Shown in pieces: positions 1 to 8,393 of a DNA stretch of 64,000 nucleotides; the stretch's first letter is position 1; each line of letters starts with the position of its first letter. The translations under genes were made by a program, and so were the position numbers. The notes under the pieces were generated by a model, which made no database searches, was not told the DNA's origin, and saw only the letters and a program-made list of their open reading frames with translations. This DNA comes from Amycolatopsis nigrescens CSC17Ta-90 (lineage in GTDB: Bacteria; Actinomycetota; Actinomycetes; Mycobacteriales; Pseudonocardiaceae), in assembly GCF_000384315.1 (NCBI RefSeq), contig NZ_ARVW01000001.1, positions 5,022,157-5,086,156 on the forward strand. The letters are read 5' to 3'.

Positions 1-272
1 CGAACGACCTTGCCGAGGGCAGCGTCGACCTGAACGGGCGGATCATCTCGCTCAGCGGGGTCAAGGTGCCGACCCTGATCATCGCGGGGGAGAACGACAC
101 CATCGCGCCACGGCCGGCGGTGGAGCGGCTGGTCGGGCTGCTGGAGAACGCGCCTTCGGTGCGGTTCGAGACCGCGCCCGGCGGGCACCTCGGCGTGCTC
201 ACCGGCCGGAAGGCGCGGGACACCACCTGGCGGTACATCGACGAGTTCCTGGCCGAGCGGCTTGCGAGCTGA
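1..272 (+). CDS. Alpha/beta hydrolase, C-terminal fragment
   Basis: The reading frame is open from the first bases of the window (first full codon at base 3) to the stop, so this is the 3' end of a gene that begins upstream. About 89 residues are visible. They contain the late half of an alpha/beta-hydrolase core: a hydrophobic strand followed by IAGENDTIAP, which carries the usual acid residue, then PGGHLGVL with the catalytic histidine. The nucleophile elbow lies outside the window. The spacing resembles lipase-like or PhaC-type hydrolases, but substrate and subfamily cannot be judged from this part. Confidence 0.75.
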   Translation, partial: NDLAEGSVDLNGRIISLSGVKVPTLIIAGENDTIAPRPAVERLVGLLENAPSVRFETAPGGHLGVLTGRKARDTTWRYIDEFLAERLAS

Positions 273-285
273 CCGGCGAACGCGT

Positions 286-302
286 ATGCATGAGGAATGC
301 AT
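286..302. promoter_or_regulatory. Candidate MarR autoregulatory operator
   Basis: Two ATGCAT palindromes are separated by GAGGA (ATGCAT-GAGGA-ATGCAT) and overlap the first codon of the MarR gene. A palindrome over the start fits autorepression by a dimeric winged-helix regulator. Binding is inferred. Confidence 0.4.
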
Positions 303-818
303 GATGTGCCTCGCACCGCGAATCTGCTTGGCGCGACCGCGCTCGCGGTGAGCGACCTGCTGCTGGCCGGTGTCACCTCGGCGGCCGGCACCAGCGAGAG
401 CGGCGCCGCCGCGCTCGTCGTGCTGTCCGCGACGCCAGGGATCAGCGTCACCGAACTGGGCCGCCGGATCGGGCTGAGCCAGCCCGCCGCTGCCCGCATG
501 GTTGACGCGCTGGAGGCCCGCGGCCTGGTGGAACGCCGCCAGACCATGGGCCGCTCGGTGGCGGTGCACCTCACCGGCCCCGGTACCGCTGCCGCCAAGG
601 AGCTGCTGAACGCGCGAGGCGGCGCGCTCGCCGGCCTCGTCGAACGGCTCGATCCCGCCGACCGGTCCGCTTTGGCCGGGCTGCTGGAAAAACTGCTCAC
701 CGCCGCCTATGCCGAGGTGCCCAACTCCGAGCTGCTCTGCCGCCTCTGCGACCGTCCCACCTGCACCACCCCCGACACTTCCTGCCCCGTCGGCGCCGCC
801 GAACGCGCGATGCAGTGA
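297..818 (+). CDS. MarR-family regulator with C-terminal cysteine cluster
   Basis: This 173-residue protein has a MarR winged helix at about residues 40-110: an HTH (TELGRRIGLSQPAAARMVDAL) followed by the wing region EARGLVERRQ. The C-terminus carries four cysteines, C148, C151, C156 and C163 (CRLC...C...C), which could bind a metal or act as a thiol sensor. ATG 297 would give an almost leaderless start. GTG 306 is an alternative placed better behind GAGGA at 292-296. The stop codon lies in the left arm of a long hairpin. The regulator role is clear; ligand and targets are unknown. Confidence 0.85.
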   Translation: MHDVPRTANLLGATALAVSDLLLAGVTSAAGTSESGAAALVVLSATPGISVTELGRRIGLSQPAAARMVDALEARGLVERRQTMGRSVAVHLTGPGTAAAKELLNARGGALAGLVERLDPADRSALAGLLEKLLTAAYAEVPNSELLCRLCDRPTCTTPDTSCPVGAAERAMQ

Positions 819-864
819 AGGCCACCTTGCCTGCGTTGAACGCAGTGAAGGTGGCCTTCACTGC
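812..864. terminator. Hairpin, GGCCACCTT family (copy 1)
   Basis: The 17-bp arms are perfect (GCAGTGAAGGCCACCTT at 812-828 and its complement at 848-864), with an inner stem CTGCGT-tga-ACGCAG. It lies between the convergent MarR and acyl-CoA dehydrogenase genes, and its left arm supplies the MarR stop codon. No U-tract follows. A bidirectional terminator is the simplest reading. Confidence 0.7.
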
Positions 865-872
865 ATGCGGAG

Positions 873-2084
873 CTACTTGAGTTCGGCGGAGGATTTGCCG
901 AGGAGGCGGCGGGCGACGATGAGCTGCTGGATCTGCTGGGTGCCTTCGAAGATGTCCAGGATCTTCGCGTCACGGCTCCACTTTTCGAGCAGTGACTCCT
1001 CGGTGTAGCCGAGGGTGCCGGCCAGCTCGACGCAGCGCAGGGTGATGTCCACGACCGAACGGCCCGCCTTCGCCTTGGCCATCGAGGCCTGCAGCGAGTT
1101 CGGCTGCCGGTTGTCCGCCATCCAGGCCGACTCCATGGTCAGCAGGTACGCGGCCTCGTAGTCCGCCTCCAGCTGCAGGTAGGCCGCGGCCGCCGCGTGC
1201 TGGTTGTTCGCGGGCTTGTCGTAGTCCACCTCGATACCGGCTTCGGACAGCACGCGCGCGGTCTCCTCCAGCGCCGCGCGGGCGACGCCGATCGCCATCG
1301 CGGCCACCAGCGGGCGGGTGTTGTCGAAGGTCTGCATGACCCCGGCGAAACCCTTTTTGGTGTCGATCTCCGGGCTGCCGAGCAGGTTCTCCTTCGGCAC
1401 CCGGCAGTTCTCGAAGCGCAGCACGGCGGTGTCCGACGCGCGGATGCCGAGCTTGTGCTCCACCCGGACCACCTCGAACCCCGGCGTGCCCTTCTCCACC
1501 ACGAAGGACTTGATCGCGGCACGGCCAACGCTCTTGTCCAGCGTCGCCCACACCACCACCGCGTCCGCGCGCTGGCCGGAGGTGACGAAGATCTTCTCGC
1601 CGTTGAGCACGTACTCGTCGCCGTCCAGCTTCGCGGTGGCGGTGATCGCGGCGGAGTCCGAGCCGCAGTCCGGCTCGGTGATCGCCATCGCGGCCCACAG
1701 CTTGCCGAACCGCTCGAGCTGCTCGGTGTTGGCCACCGAGCCGATCGCCGCGTTGCCGAGACCTTGGCGCGGCATGGACAGCAGCAGGCCGACATCGCCC
1801 CAGCACATCTCGATGGTGCCCAGCACGATGTTCAGGTTGGCGCCGTTGCGGTTGCCCTGCGGCCCGTCGTTCTTCTCATCGCGACGGACCCCGGCGGCAC
1901 CCGCGCCGCCCTGGCCGGAGGAGTTCAGCCCGTCCAGCAGCGCGGCGAGCATGTCCAGCTCGGTGGGGTAGGTGTGCTCGGCGCGGTCGTACTTGCGCGA
2001 GATCGGCCGGAACACTTCGGACGCCGCCTGGTACGCCTGGTTGACCAGCGCCCCGGCCTTCTTCGGAACTTCAAGGTTGATCAT
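873..2084 (-). CDS. Acyl-CoA dehydrogenase
   Basis: This 403-residue flavoprotein has the normal length for the family. It would introduce the alpha-beta double bond into acyl-CoA in the first step of beta-oxidation. The FAD/substrate signature ITEPDCGSD is at about 135-143. The C-terminal IFEGTQQIQ places the catalytic base at Glu380, the position used by medium/short-chain enzymes. ATG 2084 follows a GGGAGC ribosome site. A second dehydrogenase gene lies 23 bp upstream, so the two probably share a transcript from the promoter near 3.48 kb. Chain-length preference cannot be read from the sequence. Confidence 0.92.
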   Translation of the reverse strand: MINLEVPKKAGALVNQAYQAASEVFRPISRKYDRAEHTYPTELDMLAALLDGLNSSGQGGAGAAGVRRDEKNDGPQGNRNGANLNIVLGTIEMCWGDVGLLLSMPRQGLGNAAIGSVANTEQLERFGKLWAAMAITEPDCGSDSAAITATAKLDGDEYVLNGEKIFVTSGQRADAVVVWATLDKSVGRAAIKSFVVEKGTPGFEVVRVEHKLGIRASDTAVLRFENCRVPKENLLGSPEIDTKKGFAGVMQTFDNTRPLVAAMAIGVARAALEETARVLSEAGIEVDYDKPANNQHAAAAAYLQLEADYEAAYLLTMESAWMADNRQPNSLQASMAKAKAGRSVVDITLRCVELAGTLGYTEESLLEKWSRDAKILDIFEGTQQIQQLIVARRLLGKSSAELK

Positions 2085-2107
2085 GACTTGCTCCCGGGTT
2101 CGCTAGC

Positions 2108-3433
2108 TCAGAGGAGGACGGTGCCTTCCATGACACCGATGGCGCGCAGGTCGCGGTACCAGCGCTCGACCGGGTGCTCCTTGACGAAGCCGTGCCCGCC
2201 GAGCAGCTGCACCCCCGCGTTGCCGATCTGCATGCCCTTGTCCGCGGCCAGCTTGCGGGCCAGCGCGACCTCGCGCGCGTACGACCTGCCCTGCTCGGCC
2301 CGTGCCGCCGCGCGCAGGGTGACCAGCCGCAGCCCCTCCAGCTCGATCGCGATGTCGGCGACCGAGAAGGCGACCGCCTGGCGGTGGCTCACCGGCTCGC
2401 CGAACGCCTTGCGCTCGTTCACGTACGGGATGACGTAGTCGAGCACGGCCTTCGCGGTGCCGGCGGCCAGCGACGCCCAGCCGAGCCGGGACAGCCGCAC
2501 CGCTTCGGTGAACACCTCGGCCTTGCCGCCGCCGAGCAGCGCGCCGGCGGGCAGCGCGACCTTGTCCAGGTGCAGCTTGCCGGTGGACGCGCCGCGCAGG
2601 CCCATCGCGGGCTCGCCCTCGATGCTCACACCCGCGTTGGAGGACTCGACGATGAACAGCGCCGGCCCGCGTCCCTCCAGGTCCGCGGAGACGACGAACA
2701 GCTCCGCCTGCGCGGCCCTCGGCACCAGCGACTTCACGCCGTCGAGCTGGTAGCCCTTCGGGGTGCGCTTGGCCTTGACGGCCGGCTTGAACGGGTCGAA
2801 CAGCGCCTTGCGCTCCTGCAGCGCGAAGGCCGCGGCCGGCACGTTCTCCCCGACGAACGCGGGCAGGTAGTCGGCCTGCTGCTCCTCGTTGCCCCACAGC
2901 ACCAGCGCGGTGCTCACCGCGGACGGCGCGAGCACGGCCACCGCGAGCCCGAGGTCCCCGTGCGCGAGCGCTTCGGCGATCAGCGCGCTGGTGACCACGG
3001 ACCGCTCGGTGCCCACTCCGCCGAGGTCCTCCGGGATGCCGACCAGCGTCACGCCGAGCTCGGCGGCCCGGCCGAACAGCCCGTCCGGGGCCATCAGCTT
3101 GGCGTCCGCCTCGGCGGCGGCCGGGCGCAGCTGCTCGGCGGCGAACTCGCGGACCGTCTCCACGATCAGCTGCTGGTCTTCGCTCGGCGTCAGGTCGAAC
3201 AGGCCGGTGTCCGGCGCCTTCGACAGCCGGGCGGGCTTGCCGAGCCGCTGCGCGGACTTGAACGACCTTGTCGCCGCGCCGGCCACCCGGAAACCGTTCC
3301 TGGTGCCCGCGGTGACCAGGTTCTGCACCGGTTTGCGCAGCCCGGCCCTGTCGATCGCCTTGCTGCCGGCCAGCTTGGTGAGCGCGGCGAGGCCGAGGCC
3401 CATCGCGTCTCGTTTTTTCTGCGGCGTACCCAC
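2108..3433 (-). CDS. Acyl-CoA dehydrogenase, second paralogue
   Basis: This 441-residue member of the family has an extra basic N-terminal stretch of about 70 residues before the helical domain. The C-terminal half ends in ...IGVMEGTVLL, so the candidate catalytic Glu436 is only five residues from the end and the usual terminal helix is missing. The ITEPxxGSD motif is degraded (AFALQERKALFDP), so activity may be altered or specialised. The GTG start at 3433 has GGGAG nine bases upstream. It forms an operon with the dehydrogenase downstream, and a strong palindrome lies 39 bp before its start. Confidence 0.85.
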   Translation of the reverse strand: MGTPQKKRDAMGLGLAALTKLAGSKAIDRAGLRKPVQNLVTAGTRNGFRVAGAATRSFKSAQRLGKPARLSKAPDTGLFDLTPSEDQQLIVETVREFAAEQLRPAAAEADAKLMAPDGLFGRAAELGVTLVGIPEDLGGVGTERSVVTSALIAEALAHGDLGLAVAVLAPSAVSTALVLWGNEEQQADYLPAFVGENVPAAAFALQERKALFDPFKPAVKAKRTPKGYQLDGVKSLVPRAAQAELFVVSADLEGRGPALFIVESSNAGVSIEGEPAMGLRGASTGKLHLDKVALPAGALLGGGKAEVFTEAVRLSRLGWASLAAGTAKAVLDYVIPYVNERKAFGEPVSHRQAVAFSVADIAIELEGLRLVTLRAAARAEQGRSYAREVALARKLAADKGMQIGNAGVQLLGGHGFVKEHPVERWYRDLRAIGVMEGTVLL

Positions 3434-3471
3434 GGTCGCCCACTCCCATCAGCCGGAGACCGGCCTCGCGT

Positions 3472-3489
3472 ACCTACTCACGAGTAGGT
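3472..3489. promoter_or_regulatory. Candidate TetR operator
   Basis: ACCTACTC-AC-GAGTAGGT is a perfect 8+2+8 palindrome in the gap upstream of the two acyl-CoA dehydrogenase genes. Its shape is typical of TetR operators. The neighbouring double-TetR gene is the obvious candidate binder; this is inferred. Confidence 0.5.
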
Positions 3490-3593
3490 TAACCCCTCTA
3501 TGACGAGGATGCCAGTGTCCGGGCTCACCTTGGCGCGGCATGTCACTTTCCGAGCATCGGGGCGGAGTCGATTCGTCCGGAAGTGACAAGCCG

Positions 3594-4787
3594 CTAGCCG
3601 AGGTCCAGCACCTCGGTCATCAGGGTGACCAGCTCGGCGCCGAGCTGCGGCCGCGCGTTCACCCGCCGGGTGCGGGACAGATCGTTGGCGACGGTGAGCG
3701 CCGCGTGCACGGTGATCTTGGCTTCCCGCGCGCTCAGTCCGGGGTGCACGGTGGACAGCAGCCGAACCCATTGGGCCACATAGTCCCGCTGCACCCGGAC
3801 CAGTTCGGCCCGCTCGCGCTCGGGCACGTTGACGTGCATGCCGGAGAAGGCGACCGCCAGCTCGCCGGAGCCGGTGAGGGTGTACACGTAGGACTGCGCG
3901 AGCCGGCGCAGCGCCTCCCGCTCGTCCGCCGGGGCGCTGGTGCGCAGCGCGTGCTCGGCGCCGATGGCCAGCCGGTCCGCGGCCCGCTGGCAGATCGCCA
4001 GCACCAGCCCGGCCTTGCTCGGGAAGTGCCGGTACACGCTCGGCCCGGCGATCCCGGCGGCCGCGCCGATGTCCTCCATGCTGACCGCGTGGAAACCGCG
4101 GCGGCGGAACAGCTCGGTCGCCGCGGCCAGCAACTGCTCCCGACGCGATGGCGTGCCGAGGCCGTTCGGTGGCGGGGCCGGCTCCTCCTCGGCCGGGGTC
4201 GGCAGTGTGGCATGCAGCACACGCTGGGCCAGCGTGACCAGCAGCTGTCCGAAGCGTTTCCTGGCGACGCTGGTGTGGTGCACCGAGACGCTGCCGAACA
4301 CGCTCAGCCCCGCCCAGCAGAGCAGCTCGGCGTCCTCGGCAGCCAGCTCGGGCCGCTGCACCAGCAGTGCCTTCGTCCAAGCCTCGAGCACCGCGCCGGA
4401 GCGCCGCCTGATCTCCCGCTGGTCCTCGGCGGCGAGATGCCGGCCCTCCCAGCGCCACAGCGCGGCCACCTCGCGGCGTTCCACCGCCTGCGCGGCCAGC
4501 GCCCCGAGCAGGGCCTCGACCTGCCCGGGAGCCGGCACGTCCAGCCCGGAGAGCGCCTCGTGGGTGGCGGCTTCCATGTCGTCGATGCCGGCCAGCACCA
4601 CATAGGCCAGGATCGCCTGCTTGTCCGCGAAGTGCCGGTACAGCGCGGGGCCGGTGATGCCCGCTTCGGCGGCGATGTCGTTGATGCCGACACCGTGGTA
4701 GCCGCGGGCGCGGAAGAGCCCCGCGGCGACGGAGGCCAGCTGGCTCTTCCGGTCGCGCGGCCGTCTGCGACTCGTCGGTCGGTCCAT
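3594..4787 (-). CDS. Double TetR-family regulator (two repressors fused)
   Basis: One chain of about 397 residues holds two complete TetR repressor units. The first HTH (DIAAEAGITGPALYRHFADKQ) is near residues 36-57 and the second (DIGAAAGIAGPSVYRHFPSKAG) near 237-258; each is followed by its own helical ligand domain. A proline-rich linker (PTPAEEEPAPPP) joins them. A normal TetR protein is about 200 residues. The gene lies between the acyl-CoA dehydrogenase pair and divergent fadA-fadB, so control of beta-oxidation by an acyl-CoA-type ligand is likely. ATG 4787 is preferred; GTG 4808 in the same frame is possible. Confidence 0.88.
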   Translation of the reverse strand: MDRPTSRRRPRDRKSQLASVAAGLFRARGYHGVGINDIAAEAGITGPALYRHFADKQAILAYVVLAGIDDMEAATHEALSGLDVPAPGQVEALLGALAAQAVERREVAALWRWEGRHLAAEDQREIRRRSGAVLEAWTKALLVQRPELAAEDAELLCWAGLSVFGSVSVHHTSVARKRFGQLLVTLAQRVLHATLPTPAEEEPAPPPNGLGTPSRREQLLAAATELFRRRGFHAVSMEDIGAAAGIAGPSVYRHFPSKAGLVLAICQRAADRLAIGAEHALRTSAPADEREALRRLAQSYVYTLTGSGELAVAFSGMHVNVPERERAELVRVQRDYVAQWVRLLSTVHPGLSAREAKITVHAALTVANDLSRTRRVNARPQLGAELVTLMTEVLDLG

Positions 4788-4829
4788 AGGTGAGCCAACC
4801 TTAGCCACTGTTGACTGAATGACAACCCG

Positions 4830-4860
4830 TTGACAGCATGTACTTCAGCAGGATTATGTT
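4830..4860 (+). promoter_or_regulatory. Probable fadA-fadB promoter
   Basis: A perfect -35 TTGACA (4830-4835) is followed by TATGTT (4855-4860), matching the actinobacterial TAnnnT -10, though the 19-bp spacer is long. Nearby GTTGAC/GACAAC half-sites at 4810-4826 could bind the divergent TetR protein. Confidence 0.4.
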
Positions 4861-4913
4861 AGTGGCAATTAGCATGAGTCGAAGACCCGCGCGCAGCACC
4901 CAGGGAGACTTTC

Positions 4914-6125
4914 GTGAGTAGTGAGGCGTACATCTACGAGGCGATTCGCACGCCTCGGGGGAAGAACAAGGGCGGTGCCCTGCACGGCACCAAGCCGGTC
5001 GACCTGCTGGTCGGCCTGATCGACGAGCTCAAGATCCGCTTCCCCGACCTCGACCCGGCGGCGATCGACGACATCGTGCTCGGCGTGGTCTCCCCGGTCG
5101 GCGATCAGGGCGGGGACATCGCCCGCACCGCGGCGCTCGCCGCCGGGCTGCCGGACACCGTCGCCGGTGTCCAGCTCAACCGGTTCTGCGCCTCCGGTCT
5201 CGAAGCCACCAACCAGGCCGCGCAGAAGGTGCGCGCCGGCTGGGACCAGTTGGTCATCGCCGGTGGTGTGGAGTCCATGTCCAGGGTGCCGATGGGCTCC
5301 GACGGCGGCGCATGGGCGCTGGACCCGGCCACCAACTTCGACACCTACTTCGTGCCGCAGGGCATCGGCGCGGACCTGATCGCCACCATGGAGGGCTTCT
5401 CCCGCGAGGACGTCGACCAGTTCGCCGTCGAGTCGCAGAACAAGGCCGACGCGGCCTGGACCGGCGGCTACTTCGCCAAGTCCGTGGTGCCGGTCAAGGA
5501 CATCAACGGCGTGACCGTGCTGGACCACGACGAGCACCGCCGTCCCGGCTCCACGGTGGAAGGGCTCGGCAAGCTCAAGCCCGCCTTCACCACCGTCGGC
5601 GAGATGGGCGGCTTCGACGCGGTGGCGCTGCAGAAGTACCACTCCGTGGAGAAGATCAACCACGTGCACACCGGCGGCAACTCGTCGGGCATCGTGGACG
5701 GCGCGGCGCTGGTGCTGGTCGGCAGCGAGCAGGCCGGCAAGACCTTCGGCCTCACCCCGCGGGCCCGCATCGTGGCCACCGCGGTCAGCGGCGCGGACGC
5801 CACCATCATGCTGACCGGCCCGACCCCGGCCACCGAGAAGGTGCTCAAGACCGCCGGGCTCACCATCGACGACATCGACCTGTTCGAGCTGAACGAGGCC
5901 TTCGCGTCCGTGGTCATGAAGTGGAAGAAGGACCTGAAGATCCCGGCCGAGAAGGTGAACGTCAACGGCGGCGCGATCGCCATGGGCCACCCGCTCGGCG
6001 CCACCGGCGCGATGCTGGTCGGCACCGTGGTCGACGAACTGGAGCGGCGCGGCGCCCGGCGCGCGCTGGTCACCCTGTGCATCGGCGGCGGCATGGGGCT
6101 CGCCACCATCATCGAGCGAGTCTGA
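4914..6125 (+). CDS. fadA: Acetyl-CoA acyltransferase (beta-ketothiolase)
   Basis: This 403-residue thiolase cleaves 3-ketoacyl-CoA to acetyl-CoA and a shortened acyl-CoA, the last step of beta-oxidation. The nucleophile Cys92 is in [11 protein letters not shown]. The second active-site set is GHPLGATG (His359) and CIGGGMG (Cys389). GTG 4914 follows GGGAGA. The gene sits 13 bp before the multifunctional hydratase/dehydrogenase gene, the same order as mycobacterial fadA-fadB (the trifunctional enzyme), so the two proteins probably form a complex. Confidence 0.95.
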   Translation: MSSEAYIYEAIRTPRGKNKGGALHGTKPVDLLVGLIDELKIRFPDLDPAAIDDIVLGVVSPVGDQGGDIARTAALAAGLPDTVAGVQLNRFCASGLEATNQAAQKVRAGWDQLVIAGGVESMSRVPMGSDGGAWALDPATNFDTYFVPQGIGADLIATMEGFSREDVDQFAVESQNKADAAWTGGYFAKSVVPVKDINGVTVLDHDEHRRPGSTVEGLGKLKPAFTTVGEMGGFDAVALQKYHSVEKINHVHTGGNSSGIVDGAALVLVGSEQAGKTFGLTPRARIVATAVSGADATIMLTGPTPATEKVLKTAGLTIDDIDLFELNEAFASVVMKWKKDLKIPAEKVNVNGGAIAMGHPLGATGAMLVGTVVDELERRGARRALVTLCIGGGMGLATIIERV

Positions 6126-6138
6126 GGGCGGAAGACCA

Positions 6139-8310
6139 ATGGCTGAATCCAAGACCATCAAGTGGGAGCAGGACGCCGACGGCATCGTCGTGCTGACTCT
6201 CGACGACCCCAACCAGTCCGCGAACACGATGAACGCGGACTTCCGCGAGTCGCTCGGCGTGACGATCGACCGCCTCGAGTCCGAAAAGGACTCGATCACC
6301 GGCGTGGTGGTCGCCTCGGCGAAGAAGACCTTTTTCGCCGGCGGTGACCTCAACGAGCTGATCCAGGCGAAGCCGGAGCACGCGGCCGACCTGACCAAGA
6401 GCTCCGGCGAGCTCAAGACGCAGCTGCGCCGCCTGGAGACCCTCGGCAAGCCGGTGGTCTCGGCGATCAACGGTGCCGCGCTCGGCGGCGGCCTGGAGAT
6501 CGCGCTGGCCACCCATCACCGGATCGTGGCGGACGTCAAGGGCACCGTGATCGGCCTGCCCGAGGCCACCCTTGGCCTGCTGCCCGGCGGCGGTGGCGTG
6601 GTGCGCACGGTGCGCCTGCTCGGCATCCAGAGCGCGGTGCTGAACGTGCTCGTGCAGGGCCAGCGGCACAAGCCGGCCAAGGCGCTGGAGCTCGGCCTCG
6701 TGCACGAGGTCGTGTCCACTGTGGACGAACTGCTGGCCAAGGCCAAGGAGTGGATCAAGGCCAACCCCGAAGGCGGCGTGCAGCCGTGGGACGTCAAGGG
6801 CTACAAGATCCCCGGCGGCACCCCGAGCAACCCGTCCTTCGCGGCGAACCTGCCCGCGTTCCCGGCCAACCTGCGCAAGCAGATCAAGGGCGCGAACATG
6901 CCGGCTCCGCGGGCGATCCTGGCCGCGGCGGTGGAGGGCACGCAGGTCGACTTCGACACCGCGATCCAGATCGAGACCAGGTACTTCGTGCACCTGGCCA
7001 CCGGTCAGGTCGCGAAGAACATGACCAAGGCGTTCTTCTTCGACCTGCAGCACATCAACTCCGGCGGCTCGCGGCCGGACGGTTTCGAGAAGTTCTCCGC
7101 GACCAAGGTCGGTGTGCTCGGCGCCGGCATGATGGGCGCGGCGATCGCGTACGTCTCGGCGAAGGCCGGGATCGACGTGGTGCTCAAGGACGTTTCGCAG
7201 GAAGCGGCCGAGAAGGGCAAGGGCTACGCGGCCAAGCTGGAGGAGAAGGCGCTCTCCCGCGGTAAGACCACCAAGGAGAAGTCCGAGGCGCTGCTGGCCA
7301 GGATCACCCCGACCGCGGACCCGGCGGACTTCGCCGGGGTCGACTTCGTGATCGAGGCCGTCTTCGAGAGCGTCGAGCTGAAGCACAAGGTGTTCGGCGA
7401 GATCGAGGGCGTGGTCAACGCGGACGCGGTGCTCGGCTCGAACACCTCCACGCTGCCCATCACCTCGCTGGCCGAGGGGGTGCGGCGGCAGGAGGACTTC
7501 ATCGGCATCCACTTCTTCTCGCCGGTGGACAAGATGCCGCTGGTGGAGATCATCTGTGGGGAGAAGACCTCGCCCGCCACGCTGGCCAAGGTCTTCGACT
7601 ACACCCTGCAGATCAAGAAGACCCCGATCGTGGTCAACGACAGCCGCGGTTTCTTCACCAGCCGGGTGATCGGCACCTTCATCAACGAGGCGATCGCCGC
7701 GCTGGGCGAGGGCGTGGCGCCGGCCAGCATCGAGCAGGCTGGTTCGCAGGCCGGCTACCCGGCGCCGCCGTTGCAGCTGATGGACGAGCTGACGTTGACC
7801 CTGCCGCGCAAGATCCGCAAGGAGACGCGGGAGGCGGTCGAGGCCGCGGGCGGCACGTGGACCGCGCACGCGTCCGAGGGCGTGATCGACCGGATGATCG
7901 ACGAGTTCGACCGCAAGGGCCGCTCGACCGGGTCCGGGTTCTACGACTACGACGAGAACGGCAAGCGCACCGGTCTCTGGCCCGGACTGCGGGACGCGTT
8001 CAAGTCGGGCAGCGGCGAGGTGCCGTTCGAGGACCTCAAGGAGCGGATGCTCTTCGCCGAGGCGCTGGAGACCGTGAAGTGCTTCGACGAGGGCGTGCTC
8101 ACCTCGGTGCCGGACGCGAACATCGGGTCGATCTTCGGCATCGGCTTCCCGCCGTGGACCGGTGGCGTGATCCAGTACATCAACCAGTACGAGGGTGGCC
8201 TGAAGGGCTTCGTCGCCCGTTCGCGTGAACTCGCGGAGCGGTACGGCGACCACTTCACCCCGCCCGAGTCGCTCGTCGCCAAAGCCGACAAGGGCGAGAT
8301 CTTCGAGTAA
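6139..8310 (+). CDS. fadB: Enoyl-CoA hydratase / 3-hydroxyacyl-CoA dehydrogenase, fatty-oxidation alpha subunit
   Basis: This 723-residue bifunctional protein has an N-terminal crotonase domain (AGGDLNEL near 70, GAALGGGLEIA near 115) and a Rossmann NAD domain (GVLGAGMMGAAIA near 325). The dehydrogenase signature HFFSPVDKMPLVEI follows near 458-470 (catalytic His), then the C-terminal 3HCDH domains with NDSRGFFTSR. It hydrates 2-enoyl-CoA and oxidises the 3-hydroxy product. ATG 6139 lies 13 bp after fadA, with GAGGGCGGAAG as the ribosome site. The operon ends at a 53-bp palindrome. Confidence 0.95.
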   Translation: MAESKTIKWEQDADGIVVLTLDDPNQSANTMNADFRESLGVTIDRLESEKDSITGVVVASAKKTFFAGGDLNELIQAKPEHAADLTKSSGELKTQLRRLETLGKPVVSAINGAALGGGLEIALATHHRIVADVKGTVIGLPEATLGLLPGGGGVVRTVRLLGIQSAVLNVLVQGQRHKPAKALELGLVHEVVSTVDELLAKAKEWIKANPEGGVQPWDVKGYKIPGGTPSNPSFAANLPAFPANLRKQIKGANMPAPRAILAAAVEGTQVDFDTAIQIETRYFVHLATGQVAKNMTKAFFFDLQHINSGGSRPDGFEKFSATKVGVLGAGMMGAAIAYVSAKAGIDVVLKDVSQEAAEKGKGYAAKLEEKALSRGKTTKEKSEALLARITPTADPADFAGVDFVIEAVFESVELKHKVFGEIEGVVNADAVLGSNTSTLPITSLAEGVRRQEDFIGIHFFSPVDKMPLVEIICGEKTSPATLAKVFDYTLQIKKTPIVVNDSRGFFTSRVIGTFINEAIAALGEGVAPASIEQAGSQAGYPAPPLQLMDELTLTLPRKIRKETREAVEAAGGTWTAHASEGVIDRMIDEFDRKGRSTGSGFYDYDENGKRTGLWPGLRDAFKSGSGEVPFEDLKERMLFAEALETVKCFDEGVLTSVPDANIGSIFGIGFPPWTGGVIQYINQYEGGLKGFVARSRELAERYGDHFTPPESLVAKADKGEIFE

Positions 8311-8317
8311 CAGCTCC

Positions 8318-8370
8318 GCAGCGAAGGCCACCTTGCCTGCGTTCAACGCAGGCAAGGTGGCCTTCGCTGC
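8318..8370. terminator. Perfect 53-bp palindrome, GGCCACCTT family (copy 2)
   Basis: Two 26-bp perfect arms (8318-8343 and 8345-8370) flank one central base. The core GAAGGCCACCTTGCCTGCG matches copies 1 and 4. It lies just after fadB and before the next gene on the same strand. Probably the fadA-fadB terminator. Confidence 0.7.
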
Positions 8371-8393
8371 ATCGGGGATGCGACGATTCGGGT

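Noticed and set aside
4869..6512. A 547-codon frame antisense to fadA
   Set aside because: Shadow of the conserved thiolase gene with no recognisable domain.
6109..8355. A 748-codon open frame antisense to fadB
   Set aside because: Low-complexity Arg/Gly/Val/Leu translation without any domain, exactly opposite a highly conserved gene; typical high-GC shadow.
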